Shown here: positions 33,690 through 43,909 of the stretch, piece after piece | How the letters are laid out: each line of letters starts with the position of its first letter | How positions within the stretch are numbered: position 1 is the stretch's first letter | From: Dryococelus australis | Lineage: Eukaryota; Arthropoda; Insecta; Phasmatodea; Phasmatidae | Reading direction: 5' to 3' | DNA length: 64,000 nt | Assembly (NCBI GenBank): GCA_029891345.1 | Contig: CM057003.1 | Span: forward strand, 9,924,209 to 9,988,208 | Program-made: the position numbers and the translations under genes | Notes under the pieces: model-generated | The model's input: the letters and a program-made list of their open reading frames with translations, nothing else | Told to the model about the DNA's origin: nothing | The model's database searches: none

Positions 33690-34420
33690 AACAGACATGA
33701 TGTACATGGATGTACATGTGAGTCAATATCAGCTGAAGTCTGTAAATGTTGACGTACAAGGATGTACATGTGAGTCAATATCATCAGTTCATCGTTAATT
33801 CTGCACTCACTAAACTGCCAAAGCTTACTGCTGATAGGAAAGCTTGTGTCGATGTACACTGCCCAGAGGGAATGTGTTTCCATTATGCCGTAATAGCATT
33901 GCCAAACAAAATGTTCGCAGAACTACTTCATATCCAAAACCTCACGAGGTTTTGAATATCATAGGTCTGTAGTCATACATGATATTCGTTAGTTAGAGGA
34001 GAACAATTCTATTTATATTAATGTCTACTGTGTGGTGGGCAAAGATATCCATATAATTGACGAAACTTGCGAAATGGTGGGGTTATAATACCCATGCATA
34101 TTTCTCCTGTATGCCATGACAAACACATAAATATTTTGGCAATTTGCATGAGTGTAAATGCTGCTCATTTGTTTTTGTCTGTATTAGAAATTTGTCACAG
34201 CTGGTTGGTAGTCAGCTAAGTAAGAGGAAATGTAAGAAATTTATTTGCAAGTGTTGTCTTAGTACTTCCAGACTGAGGAGAAACTCGCAAGTCACAATAT
34301 TCTTTGCCAGCAACAAAAGGCTGCTCACAGTACTTTCCCCACTGGGAACAATAAGTACCTGGAATTTAATGATTACAGATATTGGGTTTCATTACCTATT
34401 GAGATGTAAATAGTTGCCTG
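33690..34420 (+). pseudogene. upstream region of the protein-primed DNA polymerase relic, with zinc-finger piece
   Basis: Two frames carry residues that in related element proteins lie ahead of the polymerase. 33746-33955 ends TKLPKLTADRKACVDVHC then MCFHYAVIAL. 34144-34413 has HECKCC near its start and KCKKFICKCCLST near residue 30, a CxxC zinc-finger half, then SPLGTISTWN. Frames differ and many stops lie between (33955-34144). A 52-bp-spaced direct duplication, GGATGTACATGTGAGTCAAT, at 33708 and 33760 disrupts the start. Recognised from family memory. The sequence shows it is broken. Confidence 0.5.
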
Positions 34421-34438
34421 TAATGCACGTCCACTTGC

Positions 34439-34855
34439 TTGCCTAATGATAAAACAAGTAATGCAACTACCATCAACCAACATATTCCATATGCATGTAG
34501 CAATTTGTTGGTGTGCTCATACAATCAGGCTTTATCTCAGTATTTCGAGTTTGTGGATGCTGATTGTATGTATAAATTAGTTGAACATACAAAGTGGGTT
34601 GCAGAAATTAACAGTGCCATTGTTCCGATGAAGCAAAAAATCCCTGCTGATGAAGCTAGGTTGGCGGCTCAGAAAAGTTGTCACATTTGTAAAGAAAAGC
34701 TCGGTACAGATGATATTGTGGTCGACCATGACAATCTGACGGGCGAAATCAGAGGCTGTGTACATAATAAGTGCAACTTAAATTTCAGACTGCCCAAAAG
34801 TAACTTGTCTCTGTTTTCCATAACCTGCAGAATTATGATGCTCTCTTTCTTATAA
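34439..34855 (+). pseudogene. HNH/endonuclease VII-like piece of the polymerase relic
   Basis: A 138-codon frame opening on TTG. Around residues 81-120 it reads CHICKEKLGTDD, VVDHDNLTGEIRG, CVHNKCNLNF: two CxxC-type pairs around a DHD core, the pattern of the recombination endonuclease VII (HNH) fold, which in many insect element polymerases sits just before the exonuclease domain. Here it lies between the zinc-finger piece and the exonuclease/polymerase piece, matching that order. It ends in a frame break near 34820. The zinc ligands and the DHD residues are still present. Confidence 0.6.
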
Positions 34856-34999
34856 AGCCCTTGGCTGAACATCATGTAACATTACATGACAGAACCGTGG
34901 TAATATAAAATTCTGGAAAAATTAAAGTGATTGGAATGACTCTAAAGAAATACAAAATGAATCAGAAAACATATTCCCAATGGGAATGATCGCAATGGA

Positions 35000-36640
35000 A
35001 AGGCACAATATTTCAATTTAAGATTTACTGATTCATTCCAATTCATGAGTGTCTCTCTGGAAATTTTGGTAAACAATTTGCTAGCTGTGAAATTAAGTAT
35101 CACCCGCTCGATGTTTCTAGACAACAACCAATTCGTGTTGGCAAAACAGAAGGGAGTTTTTCCTTATGACTTTGTTAAGTCGCCAGAGAGTCTGATGTGC
35201 AAGTCACTCCCAACAAAGGATGAATTTTAAAATGTGATGAGAGGCAAAGGCATTAGCGATGAGGATTACACTCATGGCCAAGCTGCATGGAATGTGTTCA
35301 ACTGCATAAACTTGCAGCAGTATGCCATTCATTACTTACGCGTGGACACTTGTTTGCTGGCTGATGTTTTTTAGAATTTCAGGACCGTATGTTTGGCTCA
35401 ATATGGCCTTGACCCCGCCATGTACGTCAGAGCTCTGTGTCTTTCATGGGACGCTTTATTGTCAATGACACACACGAGGCTAGAGCTGTTGACTGATACC
35501 GACATGTATCTTTTTGTAGAATGCGGGGTTCGGGGTGGCATTACCTAAGTTTCAAAAAGATGTGCAGAAGCAAATAATTTTTACATGGGTGAGGACTACG
35601 ACCCTAGTGTGGCATCGAAATGTTATTTCGACATCAAAGGGCTGTATAGTTATACAATGCGGGCGAAGCTTCTGCTCGACAATTTCGAGTTGGTTAAGGC
35701 TGATGTGTTCTCTTGATGGGATTTTGCAAACACATGTGAATGATGGTGACACTTGTTTTCTCATGGATGTTGGTATGTCTTTTCTGGAGGAGTGTTATCA
35801 TAAACAATCTGACCTGCTTTTGGCCCCAGAAAATGGCGTACTCCCGAACAGCTTCAATGAGAAACTTCTTTTAACACTCGCACCACGGAAGAAATATGGT
35901 ATACACGGAAAAACACTGAGGAAGTACTTGATGTATGTGGCCAAACTTGAATCTGTTAATCACGTTTACGCTTCGAGCAGAAGGCTTGGCTGTCTCCATA
36001 CATCGAGTTTAACATTGAGAAGCATGCCCAGGCTGCGAACGAATTCGAAGAAATCATTTTTCAAGTTAATGAATAATTCAGTTTATGGAAAAACCTTGCA
36101 GAATGTCCGCTGGGAAAGGGACATCAAAGTCATTTCGAGGTATGACACGATCTATGTGGCTGCAGAGCTGATAGGACATCCGACATTTCAGGCGCAGCAG
36201 TTTATAGATGAAAATTTGGTACTTATAGAGATGTCAAAGAGTTCTGTTGCATTCAACAAACCTTTGTACACTGGTATTGCCATTCTCGACCTTTCAAAAT
36301 TAACCCTATATGAATTTCACTATCAGTACATGTGTACAAAATTTCTTCCATTGGCTTTGCACCTCCACTATTGTCACATCGATTTCCTATTCTATTCTGT
36401 TGCTTGTGAGGATATCTTTAAAGTACTTACCCCAGATTTAAAGATGCGGTTTTATACATCCAACTATGTGCTCGATAATCCGTAAGGATTCCCTTACGAG
36501 AAAAGAGGCATTACCAGGGAGATGAAATATGAATGTGCTAGGCGCATAATGACATACTTTGTGGTCTTAAATCATAAGCTTTATGCATATGCTGTTGCAA
36601 TCACTCAGGTACTAGGATTATCGAGTTTGCCTCGAAAATT
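35000..36640 (+). pseudogene. protein-primed family B DNA polymerase (DNA_pol_B_2 type), decayed
   Basis: In life this enzyme would copy a linear DNA element using a terminal protein as primer. From 35020 to about 35715 one frame is readable through in-frame stops at 35228, 35372, 35546 and 35714. It shows an exonuclease-type FTDSFQFMSVSLEIL, GVFPYDFVKSPESL, DEDYTHGQAAWNVF, VDTCLLADVF, YGLDP, WDALL, RLELLTDTDMYLF and the motif-A region CYFDIKGLYSYTM. After frame changes, 36045-36110 has FFKLMNNSVYGKTLQNVR (motif B, NSxYG intact). Motif C is eroded: the residues read HID where DTD is expected (about 36379). A C-terminal remnant follows to about 36640. At least four stops and several frameshifts make it non-functional. 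No restored reading is offered. Confidence 0.85.
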
Positions 36641-36649
36641 GCACAAGGG

Positions 36650-37214
36650 TCCTAGGGATACAATATCAGTTCCATTTGTGTGCTCATCAGGTCTACATTG
36701 AATGTGTAGCAAAGGTATTGTGGTCAGGTATGGATTATAAGTACTACATTGAGGCAGATGGAATAACAACCTTACCCTGGGGGCTCTATAGCATACCTGA
36801 GTTTATTTATTTTCCTCCATATATTAGTTTTAGCACCACAATAGATTTATAGACCTCCCAGCACCACAGCGCCAATGATGTCCATCTGGCGCCACCACAT
36901 GCACCTCCTGTTCCACACTCATTGCAGCTCTCTACAGCCATTTAGCAACACCTGTTGCATAACCATTAATGATGCTGATACCTGTTTGCCTAACTGTAAG
37001 GCAAGACGTAACTTCAGTATCAACTCTCTTGTACAACTGTCTTCGATCCAATTTCCCTTGCCATTTTACAAATGGGAAGAAGAAATTAACATCTTCATCA
37101 TGAAATTTGGAACATATGTGTGTGTGAGTGTGTTGTAAGCAGTAATTTGGGGTGTGTGAGTCTGCAAATATATTTCTGGATGCAACACCTTAAAAGAACG
37201 CCTTCAGTGCACAT
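36650..37214. other. inside the element, after the polymerase; no gene called
   Basis: An 87-codon frame at 36875-37138 has no domain. Words such as GCACCACA repeat loosely near 36830-36900. Nothing recognised up to the right inverted repeat. Confidence 0.4.
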
Positions 37215-37930
37215 CTTTATAACCTCCTCAAGAGATTGTAAATATTCATTTGTGGCATAAATCATATTCACATCTATTTCTGAGTAGCTATAACCTTAGT
37301 CGCTTGTCAGCCTCCGAACGCGCTCCACTTATATAGCCGCAGCCAGACAGATTTTTTTTGGGAGAGATGCAATTTTATTGCCCATGTTAATCAATTAATT
37401 TCTTTTTTTTTACATCTGGATTATGTTCCTCCTTACCAGTTTCACAGGCAGACAAATGTGTAAGGTATGTGCGAGAGGCATCATATATATCTTGTTTGTT
37501 TAATTTAAGGAGACATTTCTTTGTAGATTGTTAATTTAAACTCACATAATTGTGTTATAATTTCTCTCCCATGTAAGTTACATTTTTTTAAGCTCGGGGT
37601 AGTAAAATCACATTATGTTTAATTCCATACTGATGTAATTGCACTTATTATTGATATAGTCATTTGAAATTTGTGATTTAATGCATGTAATTTATTCATA
37701 CGTACAAAACTCTGAAATTCTTTACCACATAATTGCAGACAGAAACAGCCATCAATCATTTGTCATTACTAACATGTAAATCACATCTTTCAAATTCGCC
37801 TATCTCGCACCACTGTCTATGAAAAATATATCTTAAAAAACTTAAAATTTACACTTGGGCCACTATTAGAAATAGTTTAAATGTTCCGAAATTCTCTCGT
37901 GTGATAAGTATATCCGTAAAAATAGCCTAT
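37215..37930 (+). repeat. right terminal inverted repeat of the Maverick-like element
   Basis: Reverse-complement partner of 24675-25410. Landmarks in order: TAAATCATATTCACATC, GAGTAGCTATAAC, GTCGCTTGTCAGC, AAGCTCGGGGTAGTAAAATC, TTGTCATTACTAAC, CGCCTATCTCGCACCAC, GAAATTCTCTCGTGTG. The internal duplication of the left copy is also present (ACTCTGAAATTCTTT near 37710 and CCGAAATTCTCTCG near 37892). A further CCTATCTACCACCAAC at about 37929-37944 may be part of another internal unit, so the outer boundary could lie beyond 37930. Confidence 0.75.
37317..37336 (-). promoter_or_regulatory. inward TATA motif in the right inverted repeat
   Basis: The minus strand reads CTATATAAGTGGAGCGCGTT, pointing into the element. 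The mirror site in the left repeat (25297) and the internal site at 29938 share the TATA box and the GGAG..GCG context. Initiation would fall near 37305. Confidence 0.4.
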
Positions 37931-37944
37931 CTACCACCAACATC

Positions 37945-38960
37945 CATGCAATCATTTCAAAATTAGAAAGAAATATGAAAAATGACCCTTAGCACACTCT
38001 TGCACTCAACCCAACACCTTTATAACACATTTCAACCCACCACTCTGGTCAGTCGCTTATAGAACACCGCAGCATCAACATCGTACAGAGCTCCTGTTAC
38101 CCCTCCAAAAAATAAAGAAAGAAAGAAGTACAAAATTGTTATTTTGACCTAAATAAAAATTAACCATTTACATAAATTTAACCCTTTCAATCAAATTTAA
38201 GCCTTTTCGACTAATCCTTTCAATTTTTCATCGGATTAAGATCAGGTTAAGGAGTAATCCTTTGAATCAAATCGATAATCCATCAATTAATCCCAGGTGA
38301 AGTAGAACACACACACGCCCCTGCTACTGACGGTATTCCATTCGTCCCTCCAAGCTCGATGTTCAACGCAGAATTACAGCCTGCCTCGGTGCCATGGCGA
38401 CCATCTTGGGTGACGTCACACCGAAACCTCTGCTGTATGATTCCTTGTCAGCAGCGGCCAACTTGTTTTTCCTTTTTCATAGGATTTTCCCTTTCTTCCC
38501 TATTGCCAACCTCCTGCTTTATCATTCCACCCAGCCTCTCCATGCTCTTGCATTCCGATTATTCTACTTCATGTTCTCTCATCCCTTCCTGTCACCCTAT
38601 CTCCCATGCCTGTTCTCTCTCGCTAGTTCTAACCATTGATTTTCTCATATTCCATCTGGTTTCCCTTATTTTCTCGATCTTGCTCTTTGCATCCTCCATC
38701 TTGGATTTTCGAAGTTCCCTAATCACCGTCGTTTGCTGTAGGCGGCGATCTTTAATACCCGAGCCAGCCGCCAATTGGCTGCTGTAAGCAGCCATCTTTA
38801 GTTCTCGCGCCCACCACTAGAGTGTGTGAAGTTTTACCGTTTGCAGCTAGGAGCACTGGTGTCGATGTGGCGATATTGTTTGTTGGTCCACTCGTCACCT
38901 GCAGGGGCACACTAGCATCGGCGAGTGTAGTTCATGTGGTGGCCGCTAGGCGCGACGGAA
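37945..38960. other. intergenic; pyrimidine-rich stretch, no gene called
   Basis: 38350-38830 is rich in C and T. The 142-codon frame at 38359-38787 is made of serine, leucine, phenylalanine and proline, as expected from such composition, with no domain. Not called. Confidence 0.5.
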
Positions 38961-38964
38961 AATA

Positions 38965-39070
38965 TATTTAGTTGGTTGTTATTTGGAATTAAAATATTCT
39001 GGAGGCGTGTGGGATCATTCCGGCACCCCTTGGGCCTGCAGTCGAGTGACTTGACCACAAGATCACTGTG
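38965..39070 (-). repeat. tRNA-like SINE head, minus strand
   Basis: The minus strand reads GTGATCTTGTGGTCAAGTCA (A-box region), CTCGACTGCAGGCCCAAGGG (anticodon-arm position), then GTGCCGGAATGATCCC (B-box position, diverged). The GTCTTGTGGTTAAG-like A box is shared with 10141-10215. Confidence 0.4.
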
Positions 39071-39237
39071 TTTGTAATTGTCATTTCCAAGATGCAAATA
39101 AGGACAATCACTGCCTACTTGGGAGAGCTATTAAAGTGGGGGTTATTGCACATAAAATATATCGCAGTTTTGACATGTTTTCTTACCATAAACTATTGCT
39201 ATTATTTATTATTATTGAACTACTACTTTTCCTTTTT

Positions 39238-39350
39238 TCCCCACCCTTGCATTTCAGTGCTACTCCAATATCTGCCAAAGTTCACCCCCATTTGCTCTCA
39301 ACACCTTGGTCGTTGCAAACCACCTAAACCTCTCTCAACTCCTCCCTTCT
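39238..39350 (+). repeat. SINE-1, 5'-truncated tail copy
   Basis: CCCACCCTTGCATTTCAGTG then CTACTCCAATATCTGCC, TTCACCCCCATTTGCTCTC and CCTCTCTCAACTCC match, block by block, the tail half of SINE-1 copy a read from the minus strand at 1305-1590. The tRNA-like head is missing. Confidence 0.65.
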
Positions 39351-39359
39351 CAAGCTGAT

Positions 39360-39425
39360 GGAGGCCATGGTGGTGTAGCAGCTAGAGTATTCGCTGTTTC
39401 ACGAAGCACACTTCATTCTAAATAC
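39360..39425 (+). repeat. tRNA-like module after the SINE tail
   Basis: ATGGTGGTGTAGCAGCTAGA resembles an A box, and CACTTCATTCTAAATACCC lies at B-box distance. It directly follows the SINE-1 tail, so this may be a second SINE inserted next to it. Weak. Confidence 0.3.
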
Positions 39426-39429
39426 CCAT

Positions 39430-41200
39430 TAGTCTTCATAAATATTAAAATAAGCTTATGTACAATTAGTTGCCCTCAAAATTAGCATTTCAAAAATCCT
39501 TAAGAAGGGTGAAATAGCGTTTCAAGAAAATCGTGTTAAGTTTTTCAATTTTGCAGATGGCGAAGTTACAAGAAAAGATTGCCTTTATTTAAGTTTTCTT
39601 TATTTTAACTACCTTTGGAAAACTATTAAATGTAAATATTTGTAATTTACTATAATGATTACATCCTACCGTTAAATGCATCATCTAAACACAGAGTAAA
39701 CTTTATTTTTTTAACTTGACGTCTTGTCGACAGCAGGTTCATTACAGAATGGTACACGTAGAACACAATGAAGGGAATTAAAGGAAGGTATTGGTCATTG
39801 CCTTTATTAACGAGTCACTCCAGTAATTGCCTGGAGTGAGTTCGAGAAACCACGGAAGGCTACATTCAATGGCTATTAAAATATGAGAACAGATTCAGTT
39901 GTATACTCTTGTGTTGATAAACAGCTGATTTCTTGTTTGCCACTGCAACTCTGCTGGCTTGGGGAGAAAAAATCCTAAGAGTGATTTTTTAAAATAAGTT
40001 GTAGCCTGGAATTGGTTTACGAGGTGATTTGCCACTAATATCTGTCAAACACCTATATTATCACCAGGAAAGCTAAAGGTTATGTTTGGGACATGCTTGG
40101 ATCAGTTGTTCTCGTTTTTGTTTACCTTCGCTGTACAAACTTTCACAGCCGTATCCCCTAATAAATTAATTCTATAAACTCCTGCACTGAAATAGCAAAT
40201 CAGCATTTAGAAAAATACGTATCTGCAGTTTCATAAAAATTCCGGTACCTCTACGAATCCGCAACTTACAGGCTGGACCTTAAATGCACGGCAGATTAGT
40301 TATCGCAACCATACTTGCAAAAATTAAACCAGCTGCAATTGTTAATGTACAAACTTACGGAGGTAACGTATCACTATACACACCATAGTTGTGCGATATC
40401 TTTCACGTATGCATCCTCGGTATAAACGAATACACTAAACACTATTACTTTCGGGAATGTACACCTGCGGACTCGCATGGCTGGGTCGTAAGCATTTTCA
40501 TCCTCAATATTAATATTTTTTTTTCCTCGCCAAACAAATCAAAATTAGATCGTAGTTTTAAGGCGTGTTTACATGCAGAATTCACATTTCACAAACGCAA
40601 GAATATCACAAATTTTGAGACAATTCAGAACAATTGGTGGGTTTATATAGCACTCGCAAGGCTATTCAAATATAAACAAAAGTTGTGTCCCTCCAGTATG
40701 ACTGCTCACTTGTAACGCACGCGCAGACGACTTCAACATCGTATTATGTTCGATTTTAGTACGGTTAAACTTATATCAACTTTTGAAAGCTCTCATAGTT
40801 TTCAGAACATTATTTCGTGCCATATTTTCAAGGCAAATGTATAGCGAATACTAAGTAAATAAACCAAAAAGTTGTATACAACACTTTTATTTGAATGTAA
40901 ATAATTCATAACTTTACATATTTAAAGGAGAAATTTATAGTTCGTTAACTGAGACAAACACACGCGCGCTTTATGTATATCATCGTTAACGTCAAAAAGG
41001 GTTGTATGTTAATTCATGTCGATTTTAATACTCTTCTAAATACACGTGAAAGATCAGCTGATACAATGTTTTGGGCTACGAATGATCACGTGACCTTTAT
41101 ACCGGAAAACCAGTCTAACTCCGCGGTAAATACTGGTTTCAAGTGTCAACACTGCACGGTATAGGACATAGCCAGCCCCTGGGTACAAATTTCTTTCTCT
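39430..41200. other. intergenic, no gene seen
   Basis: AT-rich. The frame at 40389-40715 (108 codons) has no known domain. Its codon mix is that of background AT-rich DNA. Confidence 0.5.
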
Positions 41201-41272
41201 TCATGAGGCGGAGGAATATCTTGAAAGTAGAACTTGAGCATGGCTTCAGAAATGTTCGAAGTAACCATGAAT
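41201..41272 (-). mobile_element. MITE-2 end, reverse orientation
   Basis: CATGAGGCGGAGGAATATCT then TGAAAGTAGAACTT, GGCTTCAGAAATG and GAAGTAACCATGAAT are the reverse of the left end and adjacent interior at 61276-61360. A relative of the GGCGGAGGAAT block also appears near 46214. Confidence 0.5.
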
Positions 41273-41279
41273 ACACTTT

Positions 41280-42836
41280 ATTTTACGCATTTTTACCAAA
41301 CAAAAGTTCTGGCGGGCGCTTACTAGCAGTAAATCTAATCTTAGCAAAGGAGATACACGTGACAAGATTAAGTATTTAAAAAACTTTCCTTCCCATCACC
41401 TCATAAATGTTCACAACATGTGCAGAAATATTCAAGAATTACATTTCCTTCACCAGTTAATCACATTTAAATGTTTATTTTTAACTAATACGACCCGCTA
41501 TTCTCGCAGTTAAAAATGCGAGTTAATGTTAGCTTCTAAGAATAGTTTGCATATCGTTAAGTGTTACGTCTGTTATGGTAAAATTGCCGCTGTAAAAGTA
41601 TAATTGTTAATTAATATCCCTGTAATAAAAAGGCCTGGTTAATAAATCAACTGACTACGTTCAGTATAACACCGAAGCCTCTCACGCGCAGTAGGTCTAA
41701 TTAAAATGTCACTCACGGGAGCGTGTATTACGTCTTACCACGGCGAACTTCCGAAGATGGTCTTTCGAAGTTGCAAAACTTGATGCAATACCACAAGGCG
41801 GATAGGATGTATTCCCCGTTGTTACATCTCAGGTTCGCAAGGGTAGCAGCACGTGTAAACTGCGCTCTTAGCTCCTGGAAACCAGAAAACACACGTGCTC
41901 TGATGTATCATGTCCCTCGGTGTTCAGCCGATGTCACGCAATTGTTATTCTTGCACGTCTATACAGAATATGTTAGGGAATGCACATAAAAATATGACAC
42001 ACCAAAATCTCTCAGGTGATAACTACCATTGTGTAATTATCGTACTGCAAATACTCATAACAACAACTTCTTTTGCCTGCAGCAATCATAGTCTGACTTC
42101 CTGCAACGCATAGCGTTTCCTTAATATGCAAAATATTGGTTCAGACGCTTCGATGTCAAATTTTACGGTTGAAAAACATACCGTTTAAGAAGTTTTACTT
42201 TTTATTTTTTTCGTGTTTGAGGTTTTAAGAGGGCAGAGGCACACACTGTTATAATATACATCTTCGAGTTGTTCACGTGCTGCTTCTGCGAAGCTTTAAC
42301 CTACACACTATCGTGTCAAGAAATCTGTATGCTCACCAATGATATGAGGATGGCCTCTGAAGGATCACCACGTTCATTTCTCGCGAAGAAACGCGACTAG
42401 ACAGAAAGAACAAACCGTCTTATTAGAGGAAATACTTTGTACATCTGACACAGTATGGAGGAAGTCTCTACATCGATCGGCAAAATACCAGATACATTAA
42501 ACGACAAAATATCACCCCATCAACTGAGGTCTCACTGGCCATCGGTAAGTTACGAAGACGAGGGAGAAGTAATACTTGACTCCAGATGATCTGTTTGCAG
42601 CCTCTTTACAGCCCCCATTTTTCTCATGCAGTGAAAGAAATTGTTAAATAATTAATATTTTTAAAGAAAATAAGTGTACAAAAGACCCATTTCAAAAAAC
42701 ATTCTGGGATTTTTACTGTGTGAAAATTAAGCAAATCAATACCCTAAAAATGTTTTAAACTAATAAAATTGACATGAATATATATAATATATAGTCTGAC
42801 TCATCCACAAACGAAATCCTGGGTAAACCAGAGAAT
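41280..42836. other. intergenic, no gene seen
   Basis: AT-rich. The frame at 41723-41989 has no recognisable domain. Nothing else found. Confidence 0.5.
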
Positions 42837-42840
42837 GCTG

Positions 42841-43904
42841 CACTGTGAAAATTACCTGACAAATTGTAAGGTATTATTCGCAAACTTTTTTGGGAGACAT
42901 ATTTTTCTTTACATGTAAGGAAAAGCACTCTGGAGCAAAATTCCCTTACATGGAAGTAGGAAATCCCATGCATGGATGGGAAAATTACCTTACTACTTGT
43001 AAATGTCTTCAGAATTGTCTCAACAGCTGGAAGGGAGGAAGAAACAAAACGAGGCGCCATGTTGGACAGCTTGTAGGATTATATTCGCTAGCGCAAAAAT
43101 AATAGTGAGCAAAAAAATAATTTTAATGTAGAAAATATGTAAAATACAATTATAAAGCAATTAAAAAAATATATATATATCGTAAGAGACTGTGGAAAAT
43201 GGATGTTCCTTTTGTTCACGTGTTCAAATCTCAATATATACCTTTTTCTTTACCGGTGTAAATTTTAGATAAAGGGAAATATTAAAAGACTTGAAAATGT
43301 ATTGACTTCAAAGCATTACTAAACATTAAAGAAATTCTACACAAACTTTGCATTGTAACTCACAAAAATAAATTAGCAATATGTTACACAACATAATTAT
43401 TATAACCAGTGCCAGGAATAACTAGTTTGTCATGTTGCTCTTAGAATGGCGAGAGTGTTCAAGGTAGTAAAAACATTGTAGGGGAAACTTGAATAGTTAT
43501 TTCGATTTAAAAGTTTGCAGGTAAATGAATTTAATTATATATATATATTTTTTTTTGTGGTGGATTAAATTATTACGCTAGTAATCTCTGGCTTAGCAAT
43601 GCTGTCACCATGGTGTAGGATACAGGACCGTGGTTCGCTGTCACTTGCCAGCAAGTATTGCTTATTTTTGAGTTGAGGTTTCGGTTACTAGCCATAAAAT
43701 ACACTCGTAATACTCCTGAAATATTCCCTTACTTGTACAGTATCTTCCCACACTTTTGTAAGGTACTTTTCCATACGATTAGGGAATACTACTTTACTTG
43801 TTATGTAAATTTACTCTACATTCAAGAGGTAATTTTACCTTAAATGTAAGTGTTATTTTCTTCCTTTGCGTGTAAGAGAAATTTAACTCAATTTTTTTTC
43901 AGTG
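42841..43904. mobile_element. CACTG-ended non-autonomous element, copy 2
   Basis: The left end is CACTGTGAAAATTACCTGAC and the right end is AACTCAATTTTTTTTCAGTG. Both arms are dense in CCTTAC and GTAAGG words (for example CTTTACATGTAAGG at 42908 and TTTTGTAAGGTACTTTTCC at 43755). A tRNA-like module, GTCACCATGGTGTAGGATAC then GTGGTTCGCTGTCACTTGCC, lies at about 43603-43655, some 250 bp from the right end, as in the element at 9631-10465. No coding capacity. Confidence 0.4.
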
Positions 43905-43909
43905 TGCAC

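Larger units (their letters stand above)
24675..37930. mobile_element. decayed Maverick/Polinton-like element
   Basis: Two roughly 720-bp sequences in inverted orientation (24675-25410 and 37215-37930) bound a segment holding a protein-primed family B DNA polymerase relic, an HNH-type piece, a zinc-finger piece, and a cluster of unknown broken genes. Long terminal inverted repeats plus this polymerase type are the hallmarks of Maverick/Polinton elements and their virus relatives. The length (about 13.3 kb) is a little short for the group (usually 15-20 kb). I found no integrase, packaging ATPase, protease or capsid gene, so it is either heavily deleted or those genes are beyond recognition. 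A SINE-1 copy is inserted at 26995-27225. The outer ends and target duplication could not be fixed by eye. The boundaries are my inference from the alignment of the two repeats. Confidence 0.55.

Noticed and set aside
35535..36485. Intact 316-codon gene
   Set aside because: This frame strings together pieces of the polymerase relic. Between about 35535 and 35810 the conserved polymerase residues are in a different frame, and motif C is eroded.
38359..38787. 142-codon membrane-like protein
   Set aside because: The pyrimidine-rich strand gives Ser/Leu/Phe/Pro in several frames at once; no domain.
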